NCBI RefSeq assembly: GCF_018919145.1
Contig: NZ_JAHLQJ010000001.1
Coordinates: forward strand, 124,001 to 188,000
From: Paenibacillus brevis
Lineage (GTDB): Bacteria; Bacillota; Bacilli; Paenibacillales; Paenibacillaceae
Direction: 5' to 3'
Length of the DNA stretch: 64,000 nt
Numbering within the stretch: the first letter of the stretch is position 1; every line of letters begins with the position of its first letter. Below, piece by piece: positions 7,798-17,272 of this stretch. The notes under the pieces are model-generated. The model had not been told where the DNA came from, searched no databases, and saw only the letters and a list, made by a program, of their open reading frames with translations. The translations under genes and the position numbers were made by a program.

Positions 7798-9489
7798 TTA
7801 TACTGGCAGCCTATATACTCGAGCTTCATAAGGGCGGAGCGTTAATTGTAGCAGTTCCTGCAGATCTATGCCGCTTTTCGCCTGCTCTCCATAGTTGGCA
7901 AGGAGCAGATCAGCCTTCATCTCTCTGTTCAGCAGCTCAGGAGAAATCGTAAAGACCGCCGGGGAACTCGAAAGGTTCGTAATGATCAGAAGACGCTCCG
8001 AATCCAGTGTGCGAGTATAAGCATATATTTGCTCATCCTCTGCAAGCAGCAAGTTATAGTTCCCGTATACGGCAGTATCATGGGCATTGCGAAGTGCGAT
8101 CAAGCTCTTGAAATAATGATAGATAGAATCCGGATCACGCAGGGACGACTCTACATTGATATCCACATAATTTGGATTAACCTTCATCCATGGAGTACCC
8201 GTTGTAAATCCAGCCTGCGGAGTGCTGTTCCATTGCATTGGCGTTCTGGAATTATCCCGCCCGTTCTTCCAGATGACCGGCATAATCTCCTCATGACTCT
8301 TGCCGTTCTCCTTCTCGATCCGATACCAGTTCTTCATCGAGACATCATTATAATCTTCAATGGAAGGGAATTGTACATTCGTCATGCCAATCTCCTGTCC
8401 CTGATAAATAAACGGCGTACCTTGCATCAGAAAATACATCGTAGCCAGCGCCTTCGCGGATTCATTCCGGAAGTTGCTGTCATTGCCCCAAGTCGATACA
8501 GAACGGGGCTGATCATGATTTTCAAGGAATAAGGCATTCCATCCGGTTCCTTCAAGCCCTTTCTGCCACTTGGTAAGCACCTGCTTCAGGCGAGGCAGAT
8601 CGAGTCCGTTATCCAAGCTTTTTTGCCAGAGTCCCATGTGCTCAAATTGAAAAATCATATTGAATTTCCCGCGCTCTTCACCAACCCAATGATCCGCTTC
8701 CGATGCCTTCACCCCGCTTGCTTCCCCGACAGTCATAATGTCATGCTTATCGAAAGTCGCCTTCTTCAGCTCGGACAGCAGCTCATGAATCCCTTCACGG
8801 TTCATATGGCCCGCCTCTGAAGGGAGATATCGAAGCTTGCCCGGATTAGGCATATCGGGGAATCCCGCCGTCTTCTTGATATGGGAGATGGCATCGACAC
8901 GGAAGCCGTCAATTCCTTTTTCGAGCCACCAGTTGATCATTTCGTAAATTCCCCGGCGCATCTCGGGATTTTCCCAGTTCAGATCCGGCTGACGTCTGGA
9001 AAATACATGCATAAAGTATTGTCCGGTGTGCTCGTCATATTCCCAAATCGATCCTCCGAACAAGCTGGCCCAATTATTCGGCTCTCTGCCGTCCTTCGGA
9101 TCAGCCCAAATATAATAATCCCGCTTCGGATTATCAAGCGAGGAACGCGATTCAATAAACCACGGATGTTCGTCCGAGGTATGGTTGACAACCAAGTCCA
9201 TGATTAACCGCATACCTTTTGCATGAACCTCTTTTAGCAGGTCGTCAAAATCCTCCATCGTACCGAATTCATCCATAATATCCTGATAGTCCGACACATC
9301 GTACCCATTATCATCATTGGGTGATTTGTAGATCGGACATATCCAGATAATCCCGATCCCCAGCTCCTTCAGATAATCCAACTTGGATATAATACCGCGC
9401 AGATCGCCGATTCCGTCCCCGTTGCTGTCCATGAAGCTCCGCGGATAAATTTGATAGGCTGTTGCCTCTTTCCACCATGTTCTCTTCAT
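7798..9489 (-). CDS. malL: Alpha-glucosidase, GH13 subfamily 31
   Basis: The 563-residue cytoplasmic enzyme begins MKRTWWKEATAYQIYPRSF, typical of oligo-1,6-glucosidase/alpha-glucosidase relatives. Catalytic residues are Asp199 (GFRVDAISHIKK), Glu256 (VGEASG) and the Asp of LENHDQPR. The residue after the nucleophile is Ala200. Family studies of GH13_31 link Val here with alpha-1,6 activity and Ala/Thr with alpha-1,4, so a maltase-like alpha-1,4-glucosidase is more likely than isomaltase. It releases glucose from the non-reducing ends of imported maltodextrins. Trehalose-6-phosphate hydrolase is a related family but less likely in this context. It has its own MalR-type promoter. Confidence 0.87.
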   Translation of the reverse strand: MKRTWWKEATAYQIYPRSFMDSNGDGIGDLRGIISKLDYLKELGIGIIWICPIYKSPNDDNGYDVSDYQDIMDEFGTMEDFDDLLKEVHAKGMRLIMDLVVNHTSDEHPWFIESRSSLDNPKRDYYIWADPKDGREPNNWASLFGGSIWEYDEHTGQYFMHVFSRRQPDLNWENPEMRRGIYEMINWWLEKGIDGFRVDAISHIKKTAGFPDMPNPGKLRYLPSEAGHMNREGIHELLSELKKATFDKHDIMTVGEASGVKASEADHWVGEERGKFNMIFQFEHMGLWQKSLDNGLDLPRLKQVLTKWQKGLEGTGWNALFLENHDQPRSVSTWGNDSNFRNESAKALATMYFLMQGTPFIYQGQEIGMTNVQFPSIEDYNDVSMKNWYRIEKENGKSHEEIMPVIWKNGRDNSRTPMQWNSTPQAGFTTGTPWMKVNPNYVDINVESSLRDPDSIYHYFKSLIALRNAHDTAVYGNYNLLLAEDEQIYAYTRTLDSERLLIITNLSSSPAVFTISPELLNREMKADLLLANYGEQAKSGIDLQELLQLTLRPYEARVYRLPV

Positions 9490-9589
9490 GCCGTTTCTTC
9501 ACTCCTCAAATCTCTTTCTCTATGCCGGTATCTTCAGGGTTGCCCGCTATCTGTATTGGCATTCAACCTGCGGCTGTTGTGTCCAACTT

Positions 9590-9630
9590 ATTATAGCGGT
9601 TTCTTTTGTTTTGCGCAATCGTTTGCGCAA
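9590..9630 (-). promoter_or_regulatory. Alpha-glucosidase promoter with palindromic operator
   Basis: On the minus strand TTGCGC (9618-9613), 17 bp and TATAAT (9595-9590) form a strong promoter. The near-perfect palindrome TTGCGCAATCGTTTGCGCAA (9611-9630) covers the -35 box. Confidence 0.75.
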
Positions 9631-9735
9631 GAGCTCGAAAAAGACCGGAATGTCATTTGGGCGATCTGCTTGACATCCCGGTGCTTTATCCTGATTATTA
9701 TTTGCTCTTCCTATTCGCTGTTCCTTTTTTTTACT

Positions 9736-11199
9736 TTAACTGTCTGCATCCCGGAGTGATTCCAATGTATGTAGCTTGAGCGAAGTTAACAGCACGGGTC
9801 CAGCATTCGTTCCAATCCATAGACGATTCACGGGTGATATTGGAAAAATCAAATCGGTCATCACCACGATTCCGTCATTCGCGTACACTTCTACCGCACT
9901 GCGATCCACCCAAAGCTGCAGCTTGATCTTACCGTTCTTCGGTGCCAATGGCGCGTTATGCTTGATTGCAAAATCAGGGTGAACATCGATATGGCCGGAA
10001 TGCGTACGATCAATGAACAGCCGTTGGCTTCCCGGGTCATATCCGATGATCGTCTCGCATGCCTGAGACGACTGTACTTTGACCTGAAGCTCTTGATCAG
10101 AAGAAATATCCATCTCTATCTCCAACTCAAGCAACTCCGTCTCTGTATCAACCTCTAGAGGTACTTCTGCGCTTACGGTAATATCGTTCCAATTAGCAGC
10201 TCCGTTTCTCAGTTGCATAAGCTCATGAACGGGTGATTGCTTCAGGACGATTTCACCCTCCACTGTCACCAATGTCAGCACTCTTGGCAAGGTCATTGCG
10301 CCCCGCCACGTCCCTGTCGGTGTATTGCCTGCGTACCTCAAATTAGTCATCCAGCCAATAAGGATACGCCTGCCATCTGCATCCGGAATATCGGAATAGG
10401 TGACCCCGGCATAATGATCACGACCCTGATCCAACCGCAAGACATGTTCCGGCGAATAATCATTAACAAATCGGATTCCGTCAAACTCCCCGATAAAATA
10501 TTGCGTATGCGAGCCTTCCGGACAGTCCTGATCCCCTCCGACACTCACAATCAGCACCCACTTCGTGCGTTCTCCGTCATCTACGGGCAATTCGAACAGG
10601 TCCGGGCATTCCCATACTCCCCTATGCGAGCCTTCACCTGCGCCAAATTCGCTCGCCAGCTTCCAATCGCGCAAATTCTCCGATCTATAGAGCTGTATTC
10701 GATCTCCAGCAGCAAGCACCATCACCCAATGACTGCTTGGCGAATGCCAGAACACCTTTGGATCTCGGAAATCAATCAGAGTTGGCTCTGAAAGAACCGG
10801 ATTGCCCGAATAAAAGCTCCAAGTTTCCCCTTTATCGCTGCTGTATGCGAGACTCTGCCGCTGTCGGGGCTGACCGCTTCCAGGATAAGTATCGTTGTGC
10901 GTAAAGATTGCAACAAGTCCATGGGTTCCCTCGGCAAAGAAGCCGCTGCTATTATGCCAATCGACCACACAGCTTCCGGAAAATATGGTTCCGTGCTCAT
11001 CCGGAAACAAAGCAATGGGTTTATCCTCCCAGTGAACCAGATCATCGCTGGCAGCATGCCCCCAGTGCATGGTTCCCCAGTCTGTACTGTAGGGATGATG
11101 CTGGTAGAACAGATGATACTTCCCTTCATAATAGACCAATCCGTTCGGATCGTTCATCCAATTGGACGGTACTGAAAAGTGGAAACCGGGTCTGAACAT
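9736..11199 (-). CDS. GH32 beta-fructofuranosidase / sucrose(-6-phosphate) hydrolase or levanase
   Basis: The 487-residue protein opens with FHFSVPSNWMNDPNG, holding the GH32 nucleophile Asp17. It then shows FRDPKVFWH (transition-state stabiliser) and ECPDLFELP (acid/base Glu). A five-bladed propeller and C-terminal beta-sandwich (to ...LTSLKLHTL) fit the length. No signal peptide is present, so it acts in the cytoplasm. It should release fructose from sucrose, sucrose-6-phosphate or fructo-oligosaccharides. No sucrose PTS or fructokinase lies here, so the form of the substrate is open. The ATG at 11199 has GGAG upstream; the ORF continues 38 codons further without another plausible ribosome-binding site. 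Confidence 0.85.
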   Translation of the reverse strand: MFRPGFHFSVPSNWMNDPNGLVYYEGKYHLFYQHHPYSTDWGTMHWGHAASDDLVHWEDKPIALFPDEHGTIFSGSCVVDWHNSSGFFAEGTHGLVAIFTHNDTYPGSGQPRQRQSLAYSSDKGETWSFYSGNPVLSEPTLIDFRDPKVFWHSPSSHWVMVLAAGDRIQLYRSENLRDWKLASEFGAGEGSHRGVWECPDLFELPVDDGERTKWVLIVSVGGDQDCPEGSHTQYFIGEFDGIRFVNDYSPEHVLRLDQGRDHYAGVTYSDIPDADGRRILIGWMTNLRYAGNTPTGTWRGAMTLPRVLTLVTVEGEIVLKQSPVHELMQLRNGAANWNDITVSAEVPLEVDTETELLELEIEMDISSDQELQVKVQSSQACETIIGYDPGSQRLFIDRTHSGHIDVHPDFAIKHNAPLAPKNGKIKLQLWVDRSAVEVYANDGIVVMTDLIFPISPVNRLWIGTNAGPVLLTSLKLHTLESLRDADS

Positions 11200-11236
11200 G
11201 AATGGATAGCTCCTTTCTTTCTCTTTCTTTGCGATA

Positions 11237-11265
11237 ACTATAGCATCGCATTGAAAGCGTTTCAA
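11237..11265 (-). promoter_or_regulatory. GH32 gene promoter overlapped by perfect operator
   Basis: Minus-strand TTGAAA (11265-11260), 17 bp and TATAGT (11242-11237) form the promoter. The perfect palindrome TTGAAAGCGTTTCAA (11251-11265) overlaps the -35. Its GAAAGCGTTTC core differs from the CAAACG sites of the maltose genes. It suits a ScrR-like LacI protein or CcpA. Confidence 0.65.
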
Positions 11266-11292
11266 TTCATTTTTCGAGACGCCTTCACTTAG

Positions 11293-11329
11293 GGAAAAAG
11301 CAAAGCCCGCCACTTAAATAGTGACGGAC
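11293..11329 (-). terminator. Terminator of the chemoreceptor gene
   Basis: Minus-strand GTCCGTCAC pairs with GTGGCGGGC (11305-11329, with G-U pairs), followed by TTTGCTTTTT. Confidence 0.65.
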
Positions 11330-11349
11330 TTAAAGAGTTTCTACTATTA

Positions 11350-13434
11350 TTAAGTTTGCTCTGGACGTTCTGCACCGGGCTTGGCTGCTTCACTTTCTTC
11401 CACTTGAAACACACCAAGCGACTGCTTCAGGGATTCCGACAGCTCCTCCAAGCGATTGGAGAGCTTAACAAGCTCTTCACTGACTCCATGCTGCTCCGAG
11501 GCAACCGAAGCCACCTCCTCTGTTGAAGCGTTCGTCTGCTGCACCACAGAGCTGACATTTGTGATAAAGTCCCTTAATTGTGATTGGGACTGGATTAATT
11601 CCTTCACGGAAGCCGAAGAGCTATCGATTTCTTCAATGAAGCTGTTCATTTCCCTGCTAACGTTCTGGAAGATCGACGAGGCTTCCTTCACAGACTCGAG
11701 CTGTTCTGCGAACATCGGCGTGACTTCGCCAAGCACGTGCACGGTGGCGGCAATCGCCTCCTGAATCTCCTCGGTCATGGCGGATACATTCTGGATAGAG
11801 TCATTGGAAGCCATCGACAGCTTCCGAATCTCATCGGCAATGACAATGAAGCCTTTGCCTGCCGCCCCTGCCCGGGAGGCTTCAATCGAAGCATTGAGTG
11901 ACAGGATATTGGTCTGCTTGGTCATCTCGATCATCGGTGCCAAGATATTACGTATCGAATAGGTGCTCTTGCTCAATTTATCGGAATTGTCCTCAATGAG
12001 GCTTGTCATTCGAGAGACAGATTCCGTCTTTTCAACCAGATGCTCCATGTATTCCTGACCCTGGCGGCTGACTTCAATGACCCGCCCTGCCGATTGATCC
12101 ATCGTCGTATTAAGCTCGACCACACGGTTCATCTGAACGCCAATCTCCTCGGCCAATTCGGTTCCTTTTTCCGCCTCTCCGGCCAAGCTGGAGGCTCCGC
12201 GAGCAATTTCTCCCGTTGCCATGGCAATTTCTTGCGCGGTATGCGCGGTATCCCGAGAAGCCTTCGACAAATTCTCTGCGGTGGACAACAATTCTACTGT
12301 CGTGCCCTGGGTATGCTCCACCAGCAACGAAATCTGCTCCAGCATCCGGTTAAAGCTGTGGCCGAGCCGCCCGATTTCATCTTTCCCTTTAAAGCCCGCA
12401 CGCACCTTCAGATTCCCTTGCTCTCCCTGCTCCATCAGTGTCGAGAGCTTCTGCAGCGGCTTTCCGACCATCCGGTACAAATAGTAACCGATGGCCAAAG
12501 CCACCAGAATAGAGGCAATCAGCACATACAGCGTAACTCCGATCAGCTTGTCCGCCGCGCTCAGGAAATCACTTTCCGGTGCATAACCGATCAGCAGCCA
12601 ATTGACAGATTGCAGCTGACGGAAGACAACAAGCTGATTCGTCCCCGCCTCATCCTTCTCGGTGAAGGATTCCCCCTTGCTGATCTGCTCCTCGTTGACT
12701 GTAATGTAGGATTGCGTCTCCAGGAGATTCTTGTCGGAAGCATGCACGATCACATGCTCAGGGGTCACAATCCGGACTTCACCGCCATTTCCAATCTTCA
12801 AATTCACTAAGCTCTCGGTGATGGCTTCGCTCTTAATCTCAATGAGCAGCACATACTCCGCCCCTTGATTGTTTAAGTTTTGCAACAGCCGTCCCATCGT
12901 AATCGTCGGCTCATTGGATGACTCGAAGAAGCCCTTCTGCAGCCCAGGAATCCAGACCGGCTTGCCGCCTGCATCCACAATGCTCTGAATTCGGGACTTG
13001 GTGGCCTCCGTGGTCTGAGTTCCGCTAGCGCCGGAGGAAAAATAAGTCTTGGACATATCCATGCGGTTTATCAGACGTATGCCTGTCAGCCGGCTGTCGG
13101 AGCCCTTCAATGCATCCAGCTTATTCTTGATCCGGGTTTCGGCGGCAGTCTTCTTGATAATATCGATACTTGCGTCCGCAACCGCTTCCAAGTCGCTTTT
13201 TAATGCTTGGTCTACCGCCAGCTGTCTGGAGGAGGATTCATACTGTGTGAACAAGAAATCCAGCTTGTCGGCCGCTTGCTCAATCGCCTGGGATGATGCC
13301 AGACCCACCTGCCCGCGGATGATCTCCTTCGACATCAAGTATGAACTGTAACCGAGTATTGCTGACAAAAGAACAACCGTAACAAAGAGAATCATAGACA
13401 CTTTCGTGCCCACGGATTTGAACTGCAGCTTCAT
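11350..13434 (-). CDS. Methyl-accepting chemotaxis protein (Cache-type receptor)
   Basis: The 694-residue receptor has a first membrane helix (about residues 10-32), a large extracellular sensor of Cache type (about 33-295), a second helix (YVLIASILVALAIGYYLY) and a HAMP domain. Its C-terminal signalling helical hairpin has the conserved tip around FIVIADEIRKLSMASNDSI. It reports ligand binding to CheA/CheW. No che genes are nearby. It follows the malEFG terminator on the same strand, so a role in sensing sugars, perhaps through a binding protein, is an inference from position only. The ATG at 13434 has GGGGAG upstream. Confidence 0.88.
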   Translation of the reverse strand: MKLQFKSVGTKVSMILFVTVVLLSAILGYSSYLMSKEIIRGQVGLASSQAIEQAADKLDFLFTQYESSSRQLAVDQALKSDLEAVADASIDIIKKTAAETRIKNKLDALKGSDSRLTGIRLINRMDMSKTYFSSGASGTQTTEATKSRIQSIVDAGGKPVWIPGLQKGFFESSNEPTITMGRLLQNLNNQGAEYVLLIEIKSEAITESLVNLKIGNGGEVRIVTPEHVIVHASDKNLLETQSYITVNEEQISKGESFTEKDEAGTNQLVVFRQLQSVNWLLIGYAPESDFLSAADKLIGVTLYVLIASILVALAIGYYLYRMVGKPLQKLSTLMEQGEQGNLKVRAGFKGKDEIGRLGHSFNRMLEQISLLVEHTQGTTVELLSTAENLSKASRDTAHTAQEIAMATGEIARGASSLAGEAEKGTELAEEIGVQMNRVVELNTTMDQSAGRVIEVSRQGQEYMEHLVEKTESVSRMTSLIEDNSDKLSKSTYSIRNILAPMIEMTKQTNILSLNASIEASRAGAAGKGFIVIADEIRKLSMASNDSIQNVSAMTEEIQEAIAATVHVLGEVTPMFAEQLESVKEASSIFQNVSREMNSFIEEIDSSSASVKELIQSQSQLRDFITNVSSVVQQTNASTEEVASVASEQHGVSEELVKLSNRLEELSESLKQSLGVFQVEESEAAKPGAERPEQT

Positions 13435-13489
13435 CCTGTGTCTCCCCTTTTTCTCAGCTCTTAACATCTCTTGAATATCGTTATGTATT

Positions 13490-13529
13490 AAAAAAAGGGT
13501 ATAGCTCTCGTGTAAGTAAGCTATACCCT
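13490..13529 (-). terminator. Terminator of the malEFG operon
   Basis: AGGGTATAGCT (13496-13506) and AGCTATACCCT (13519-13529) form a perfect 11-bp stem. On the minus strand it is followed by seven U residues. Confidence 0.9.
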
Positions 13530-13546
13530 GTTGGACAAAAGAACGT

Positions 13547-14392
13547 TTACCCCTTGCTCGCTCCCGAAGTCAGACCTTCAACAAGGAAGCGCTGCATGAT
13601 CATAAACAAGATGGTAATCGGAACAGCAATGAGGACAGCACCGGCAGCAAACACGGTAAAGTTAGAGTTCTGCTGCGAAGCCACCATATCCCACATCCCG
13701 ACAGCGAGCGTCCAGTTCTCCTTGGAACGGAGGATCAGACGGGCGAAAATGAAGTCCACCCACGGTCCTACGAATTGCAGAAGAGCCAGATAGGTCAGAA
13801 TCGGACGGGACAGCGGCAATATAATATGAGCAAAGATTCTGAAGTTGCCTGCACCGTCGATTCTGGCCGCTTCGTCAAGCGAGCGCGGAATCGTATCGAA
13901 GAAGCCTTTGGCAATCAGTGTTAGTCCAAGCGGTGCTCCACAGGAGTACACCAGTACCAGGGCATAAGGATTATCCAGCAGTGACCATTCCTTCAAGAGC
14001 AGGAAGATTGCGATCATACTCATGAAGCCCGGGAACATCCCGAGAACCATCAGGATGGACAAGAAATTTTGACGGTTTTTGAACCGGAAACGGGACAACG
14101 CATAGCTTGTCAAGAGCGTTAGTGCCACGCCGAGCAGCATGGAAAGCACTGCGATCTTGAGCGTATTCATATACCATTGCGGGAACAAAATGATGCGGGA
14201 ATTGAATAGCTCGCTATAATGCTGCAAGGTAAAGCTCTCAGGAATAAGCGATTTACTATACAGCGACTTCCCCGGTCGTACCGAGCCGAGAATGATCCAG
14301 AGTGCCGGATACACCGCACAGACCGCAAGGATAGTCAACATAATATAGCTGAGCGTCATACGAACGATGTTTTTATTTTTACGCTTACTCAT
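13547..14392 (-). CDS. malG: Maltodextrin ABC importer permease, MalG-type
   Basis: The 281-residue inner-membrane protein has six predicted helices and the binding-protein-dependent permease EAA loop EAARIDGAGNFRIFAHIILPLSRP, split by the conserved G. The C-terminus ...GLTSGASKG is typical of MalG/GanQ. It is the last gene of malE-malF-malG, and its ATG overlaps the malF stop by four bases (ATGA), indicating translational coupling. No ATPase is encoded here, so the importer must use a shared MsmX/MalK-type ATPase from elsewhere. Confidence 0.9.
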   Translation of the reverse strand: MSKRKNKNIVRMTLSYIMLTILAVCAVYPALWIILGSVRPGKSLYSKSLIPESFTLQHYSELFNSRIILFPQWYMNTLKIAVLSMLLGVALTLLTSYALSRFRFKNRQNFLSILMVLGMFPGFMSMIAIFLLLKEWSLLDNPYALVLVYSCGAPLGLTLIAKGFFDTIPRSLDEAARIDGAGNFRIFAHIILPLSRPILTYLALLQFVGPWVDFIFARLILRSKENWTLAVGMWDMVASQQNSNFTVFAAGAVLIAVPITILFMIMQRFLVEGLTSGASKG

Positions 14393-15690
14393 TGGATCAT
14401 GTCCTCCTCTTTAAACGACTTGGTTCTGCGATAGTTATAAATCGAGAACGAGGCAATGATCACGAAGATAATGATCCCGACGGCGGACGCCATATTGTAC
14501 TTATTCTGGGTCAGCGTCAGCTTATACAGCCAGGTAACGAGCAGGTCTGTTGCACCTGCGTATTGATAGTCGCCCTTAACCGGATCACCGCCGGTGAGCA
14601 GGAAGATCATATTAAAGTTGTTGATATTGCCTGCAAACTGTGTAATGAGGGTCGGAGCAGTGGTAAACAGCACCATAGGCAGCGTAATGATTCTAAATTT
14701 CTGATAACCGCTGGCTCCATCAACCTCAGCAGCCTCGTAGAGATCTCTTGGGATCGTGGTCAGTACGCCCATAATGAGCAGCATGGAGACCGGAATACCA
14801 ACCCACATATTAACGAGAATGACGGTGACTTTGGCCCATACTTCATGGGTCAGCCAAGGAATCTGGCCAATCCCGAAATATTGCAGATACTGATTGATCG
14901 GGCCGAATTGGCCGTTAAACATATTTCTCATGACAAGCAGCGAGATCAGCTGCGGAATGGCGTAAGGAAGAATCAGGATCGTTCTCCAAAACCCTTTGAA
15001 CTTGATGCCTTGCTGATTGATCAGCAAAGCCACGAGCAAACCGCCGAAGTAGGTGGTTACGGTCGACAGCACCGCCCAGATAATCGTCCAGGTCAGAACG
15101 CCGTAGAACGTTTGGCTCCAGGTTTTGAGCGCGAGCAGATTTTTAAAGGTATCGAATCCGACCCAATCGACCAGCATGGCCGGCGGAATGTGCTTCGGAG
15201 CCGAATAGTTCGTAAAGGCGATCATCACCATGAAAATGATCGGCAAAATCGTAAAGAACAGAATTCCGATCGATGGAACACTTAACAGGGCCACCGGGAA
15301 TTTGTAATCAAGCACATAACGAACCGTCTGAACGAAATTGTTCGACGGATGGCCTTCCTCGCGAAGGCGGGCAACCTGTCTTGCGTCGCGAATATTCTGA
15401 ATATAGACCACCAAAAAGATGATCAGGAATAGAAGTGTAATCAAGCTCTCGACCATAAGAAAGATGGAATGGTCACCCTCGATCCATTTTCCTTTGACTA
15501 ATGTCCGGGGAACATCCCCCAAGGTGACAATGCCCCAGAAGGCCCTGCCCAAATTGTTAATAAAGTAACTAACGCAAAAGAATTCAAATACAAGAAACAG
15601 TAATCCTTTAATATATTGCCTGTTATATATCTGTCCTAGGCCCATACTTAAAATCGACAGTATCGTTGCTTTGTTCCGGTGTCGGTCCAT
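14389..15690 (-). CDS. malF: Maltodextrin ABC importer permease, MalF-type
   Basis: The 433-residue protein has an N-terminal hydrophobic extension (GLGQIYNRQYIKGLLFLVFEFF, resembling TM2-like bacterial segments) before the six-helix permease core. Its EAA motif is EAAEVDGASGYQKFRIITLPM. Longer MalF proteins with extra N-terminal helices are usual for maltodextrin importers. I chose the ATG at 15690, with AGGAG nine bases upstream; the frame remains open upstream to 15756. It is co-transcribed with malE, from which a strong stem-loop separates it, and with malG, which it overlaps. Confidence 0.88.
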   Translation of the reverse strand: MDRHRNKATILSILSMGLGQIYNRQYIKGLLFLVFEFFCVSYFINNLGRAFWGIVTLGDVPRTLVKGKWIEGDHSIFLMVESLITLLFLIIFLVVYIQNIRDARQVARLREEGHPSNNFVQTVRYVLDYKFPVALLSVPSIGILFFTILPIIFMVMIAFTNYSAPKHIPPAMLVDWVGFDTFKNLLALKTWSQTFYGVLTWTIIWAVLSTVTTYFGGLLVALLINQQGIKFKGFWRTILILPYAIPQLISLLVMRNMFNGQFGPINQYLQYFGIGQIPWLTHEVWAKVTVILVNMWVGIPVSMLLIMGVLTTIPRDLYEAAEVDGASGYQKFRIITLPMVLFTTAPTLITQFAGNINNFNMIFLLTGGDPVKGDYQYAGATDLLVTWLYKLTLTQNKYNMASAVGIIIFVIIASFSIYNYRRTKSFKEEDMIQ

Positions 15691-15726
15691 CACATTATTC
15701 TCCTCTCCCTTGAAAATCAAGGAATT

Positions 15727-15750
15727 ACCCGCCGCCAGGTGGCGGCGGGT
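15727..15750 (-). other. GC-rich intercistronic stem-loop between malE and malF
   Basis: ACCCGCCGCCA (15727-15737) is the exact inverse of TGGCGGCGGGT (15740-15750). No U run follows, so this is not a typical terminator. It more likely stabilises the malE message and sets a high MalE:MalF ratio, as intergenic stem-loops do in mal operons of other bacteria. Confidence 0.6.
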
Positions 15751-15782
15751 CGACAAGATCCTTACGGTTCGCAGATGTTAGA

Positions 15783-17105
15783 TTATTCTGATACCCCGTT
15801 ATTCAAATCCATAATTTGTTGCATTGCTTTTTCCATTGTTGCTTTAGGATCCGCATTGTTATTCCAGATTTCCGGCAGAGCTGCGTTCACTGGGGACCAA
15901 ACATTGGCCATTTCAGGAATCGAAGGCATTGGCAGCGAGTTCTTCGCTTGCTCAGCAAAACCGGAGATGAATGGATCGTTCTTGATTTGATCATCTTCCA
16001 ATGCTTCCAGGTTGGTAGGAATGGAACCGATCTTCTCGTTCAGTAACAATTGAGCGTCCTTGTTGGATGCAAACTCAGCATAGAGCTTGGCAGCATTCGG
16101 ATATTTCGTAAAGGAGCTTACAACATAGATCTTAACGCCGGAGAAGGAAATTGCTGTCTTTCCTGCAACTGTAGGAATCGGAGCTACAGCCAGGTTATCG
16201 CCAAGAGCTTCTTTGTAGCCGGCAAGTTCCCAAGGACCGTTGATATCCATTGCAACGTCGCCTGTGTTGAACAGACCGCGTTTGATATCCGGGTTAATGT
16301 CGCCGCTGTTGATCGGCAGGATTTCCTTCAGGCTTTGGAATACCTTCAAGCCTTCAATTGCGCCATCATTAGCAAGGCCCATGTCGTCCTTGTTCGTTCC
16401 ATTGTCACCGAACAGGTAACCGCCAGTACTTGCTACGAACGGATAGTTGAAGTAGAAGTTGCCTGTTTCCCACATCAGAGCGTATTTCTTCTTTGCAGTA
16501 TCGTTGAATGTTTTTGCAAACTCAATAACTTCTTCAAAGGATTTGGGCGGCTCAGGGAGCAGGGATTTGTTGTAGAACAAAGCCGTTGTTTCCGCCGCTC
16601 TTGGATATCCGTACAAGGTATCCTCATAAGTAGACGCTACAATGGAGGATTCCGTATTGTTAGCAACCGTCTCTTCAGCAAATTCATCATTGGCAAGGAT
16701 CAGGCCCGATTGAGCCGCATTACCAAGGTGATCGTGCGGGATAACCATGACGTCTGCACCCAGGCCGGATGGTCCGTCTGTCGTAATCTTGCCGACTTGG
16801 TCAGGGACTGCTACTTCTTCAATCTTGATCTTTACACCGTATTTTTCTTCAAATTGCTTGGCAATTTCTTCGGTGAAAGCTACTTCTTCTTTACTTTCCC
16901 ATACCAGAAGCTCAGCGCCTTCTTCAGGCTGCAGTCCTTCTGTTCCGGTGTTTTCCGAGCCTGTATTGGTTTGATTGTCGGCAACCGGTGTATTTGTTCC
17001 GTTGTTTGCTCCATTGTTTGCCGTATTGTTGCCGCCGCCACATGCCGTAAGCGATGCAACCAACGTCAGGCTTGCAAGTAATACCATTGTCTTTTTCAAC
17101 TTCAT
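15783..17105 (-). CDS. malE: Maltodextrin-binding lipoprotein, MalE-type
   Basis: The 440-residue family-1 solute-binding protein has a signal peptide ending in the lipobox LTAC, an Asn/Thr-rich linker (about residues 22-55) and the MalE-like fold (LLVWESKEEVAFTEEIAKQFEEKYG...). It has sugar-binder hallmarks such as GDVAMDINGPWELAGYKEAL. It should be anchored outside and deliver maltose or maltodextrins to MalFG. The ATG at 17105 has AGGAGGGG upstream. It is the first gene of the operon and is controlled by a promoter with two operator-like sites and a cre-like site. Confidence 0.9.
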   Translation of the reverse strand: MKLKKTMVLLASLTLVASLTACGGGNNTANNGANNGTNTPVADNQTNTGSENTGTEGLQPEEGAELLVWESKEEVAFTEEIAKQFEEKYGVKIKIEEVAVPDQVGKITTDGPSGLGADVMVIPHDHLGNAAQSGLILANDEFAEETVANNTESSIVASTYEDTLYGYPRAAETTALFYNKSLLPEPPKSFEEVIEFAKTFNDTAKKKYALMWETGNFYFNYPFVASTGGYLFGDNGTNKDDMGLANDGAIEGLKVFQSLKEILPINSGDINPDIKRGLFNTGDVAMDINGPWELAGYKEALGDNLAVAPIPTVAGKTAISFSGVKIYVVSSFTKYPNAAKLYAEFASNKDAQLLLNEKIGSIPTNLEALEDDQIKNDPFISGFAEQAKNSLPMPSIPEMANVWSPVNAALPEIWNNNADPKATMEKAMQQIMDLNNGVSE

Positions 17106-17272
17106 AAAGCGAACCCCTCCTAAATTTTGTACAAGCTGCCTCAATTAAGGAATTTAACTTTCAGAAACTTGCGCAAACGATTCCAATCACAAGCGAAAAT
17201 TCCGCATTTTTCCGCAGAATCTACGGATACAGCCTTGCTTTCATGACCGGAAAGCGCTTTATTTCTGAGATC
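17106..17272 (-). promoter_or_regulatory. malE leader with second operator and cre-like box
   Basis: TTGCGCAAACGATTCCAA (17169-17186) is a second MalR-type site about 90 bases downstream of the promoter. AAAGCGCTTT (17251-17260) is the symmetrical core of a CcpA cre box just past the -10. Together they suggest induction by maltodextrin and catabolite repression. Confidence 0.55.

Noticed and set aside
16050-17081. Long plus-strand frame opposite malE
   Set aside because: It is a mirror of the malE coding sequence with implausible Cys/Phe-rich composition and no ribosome-binding site.
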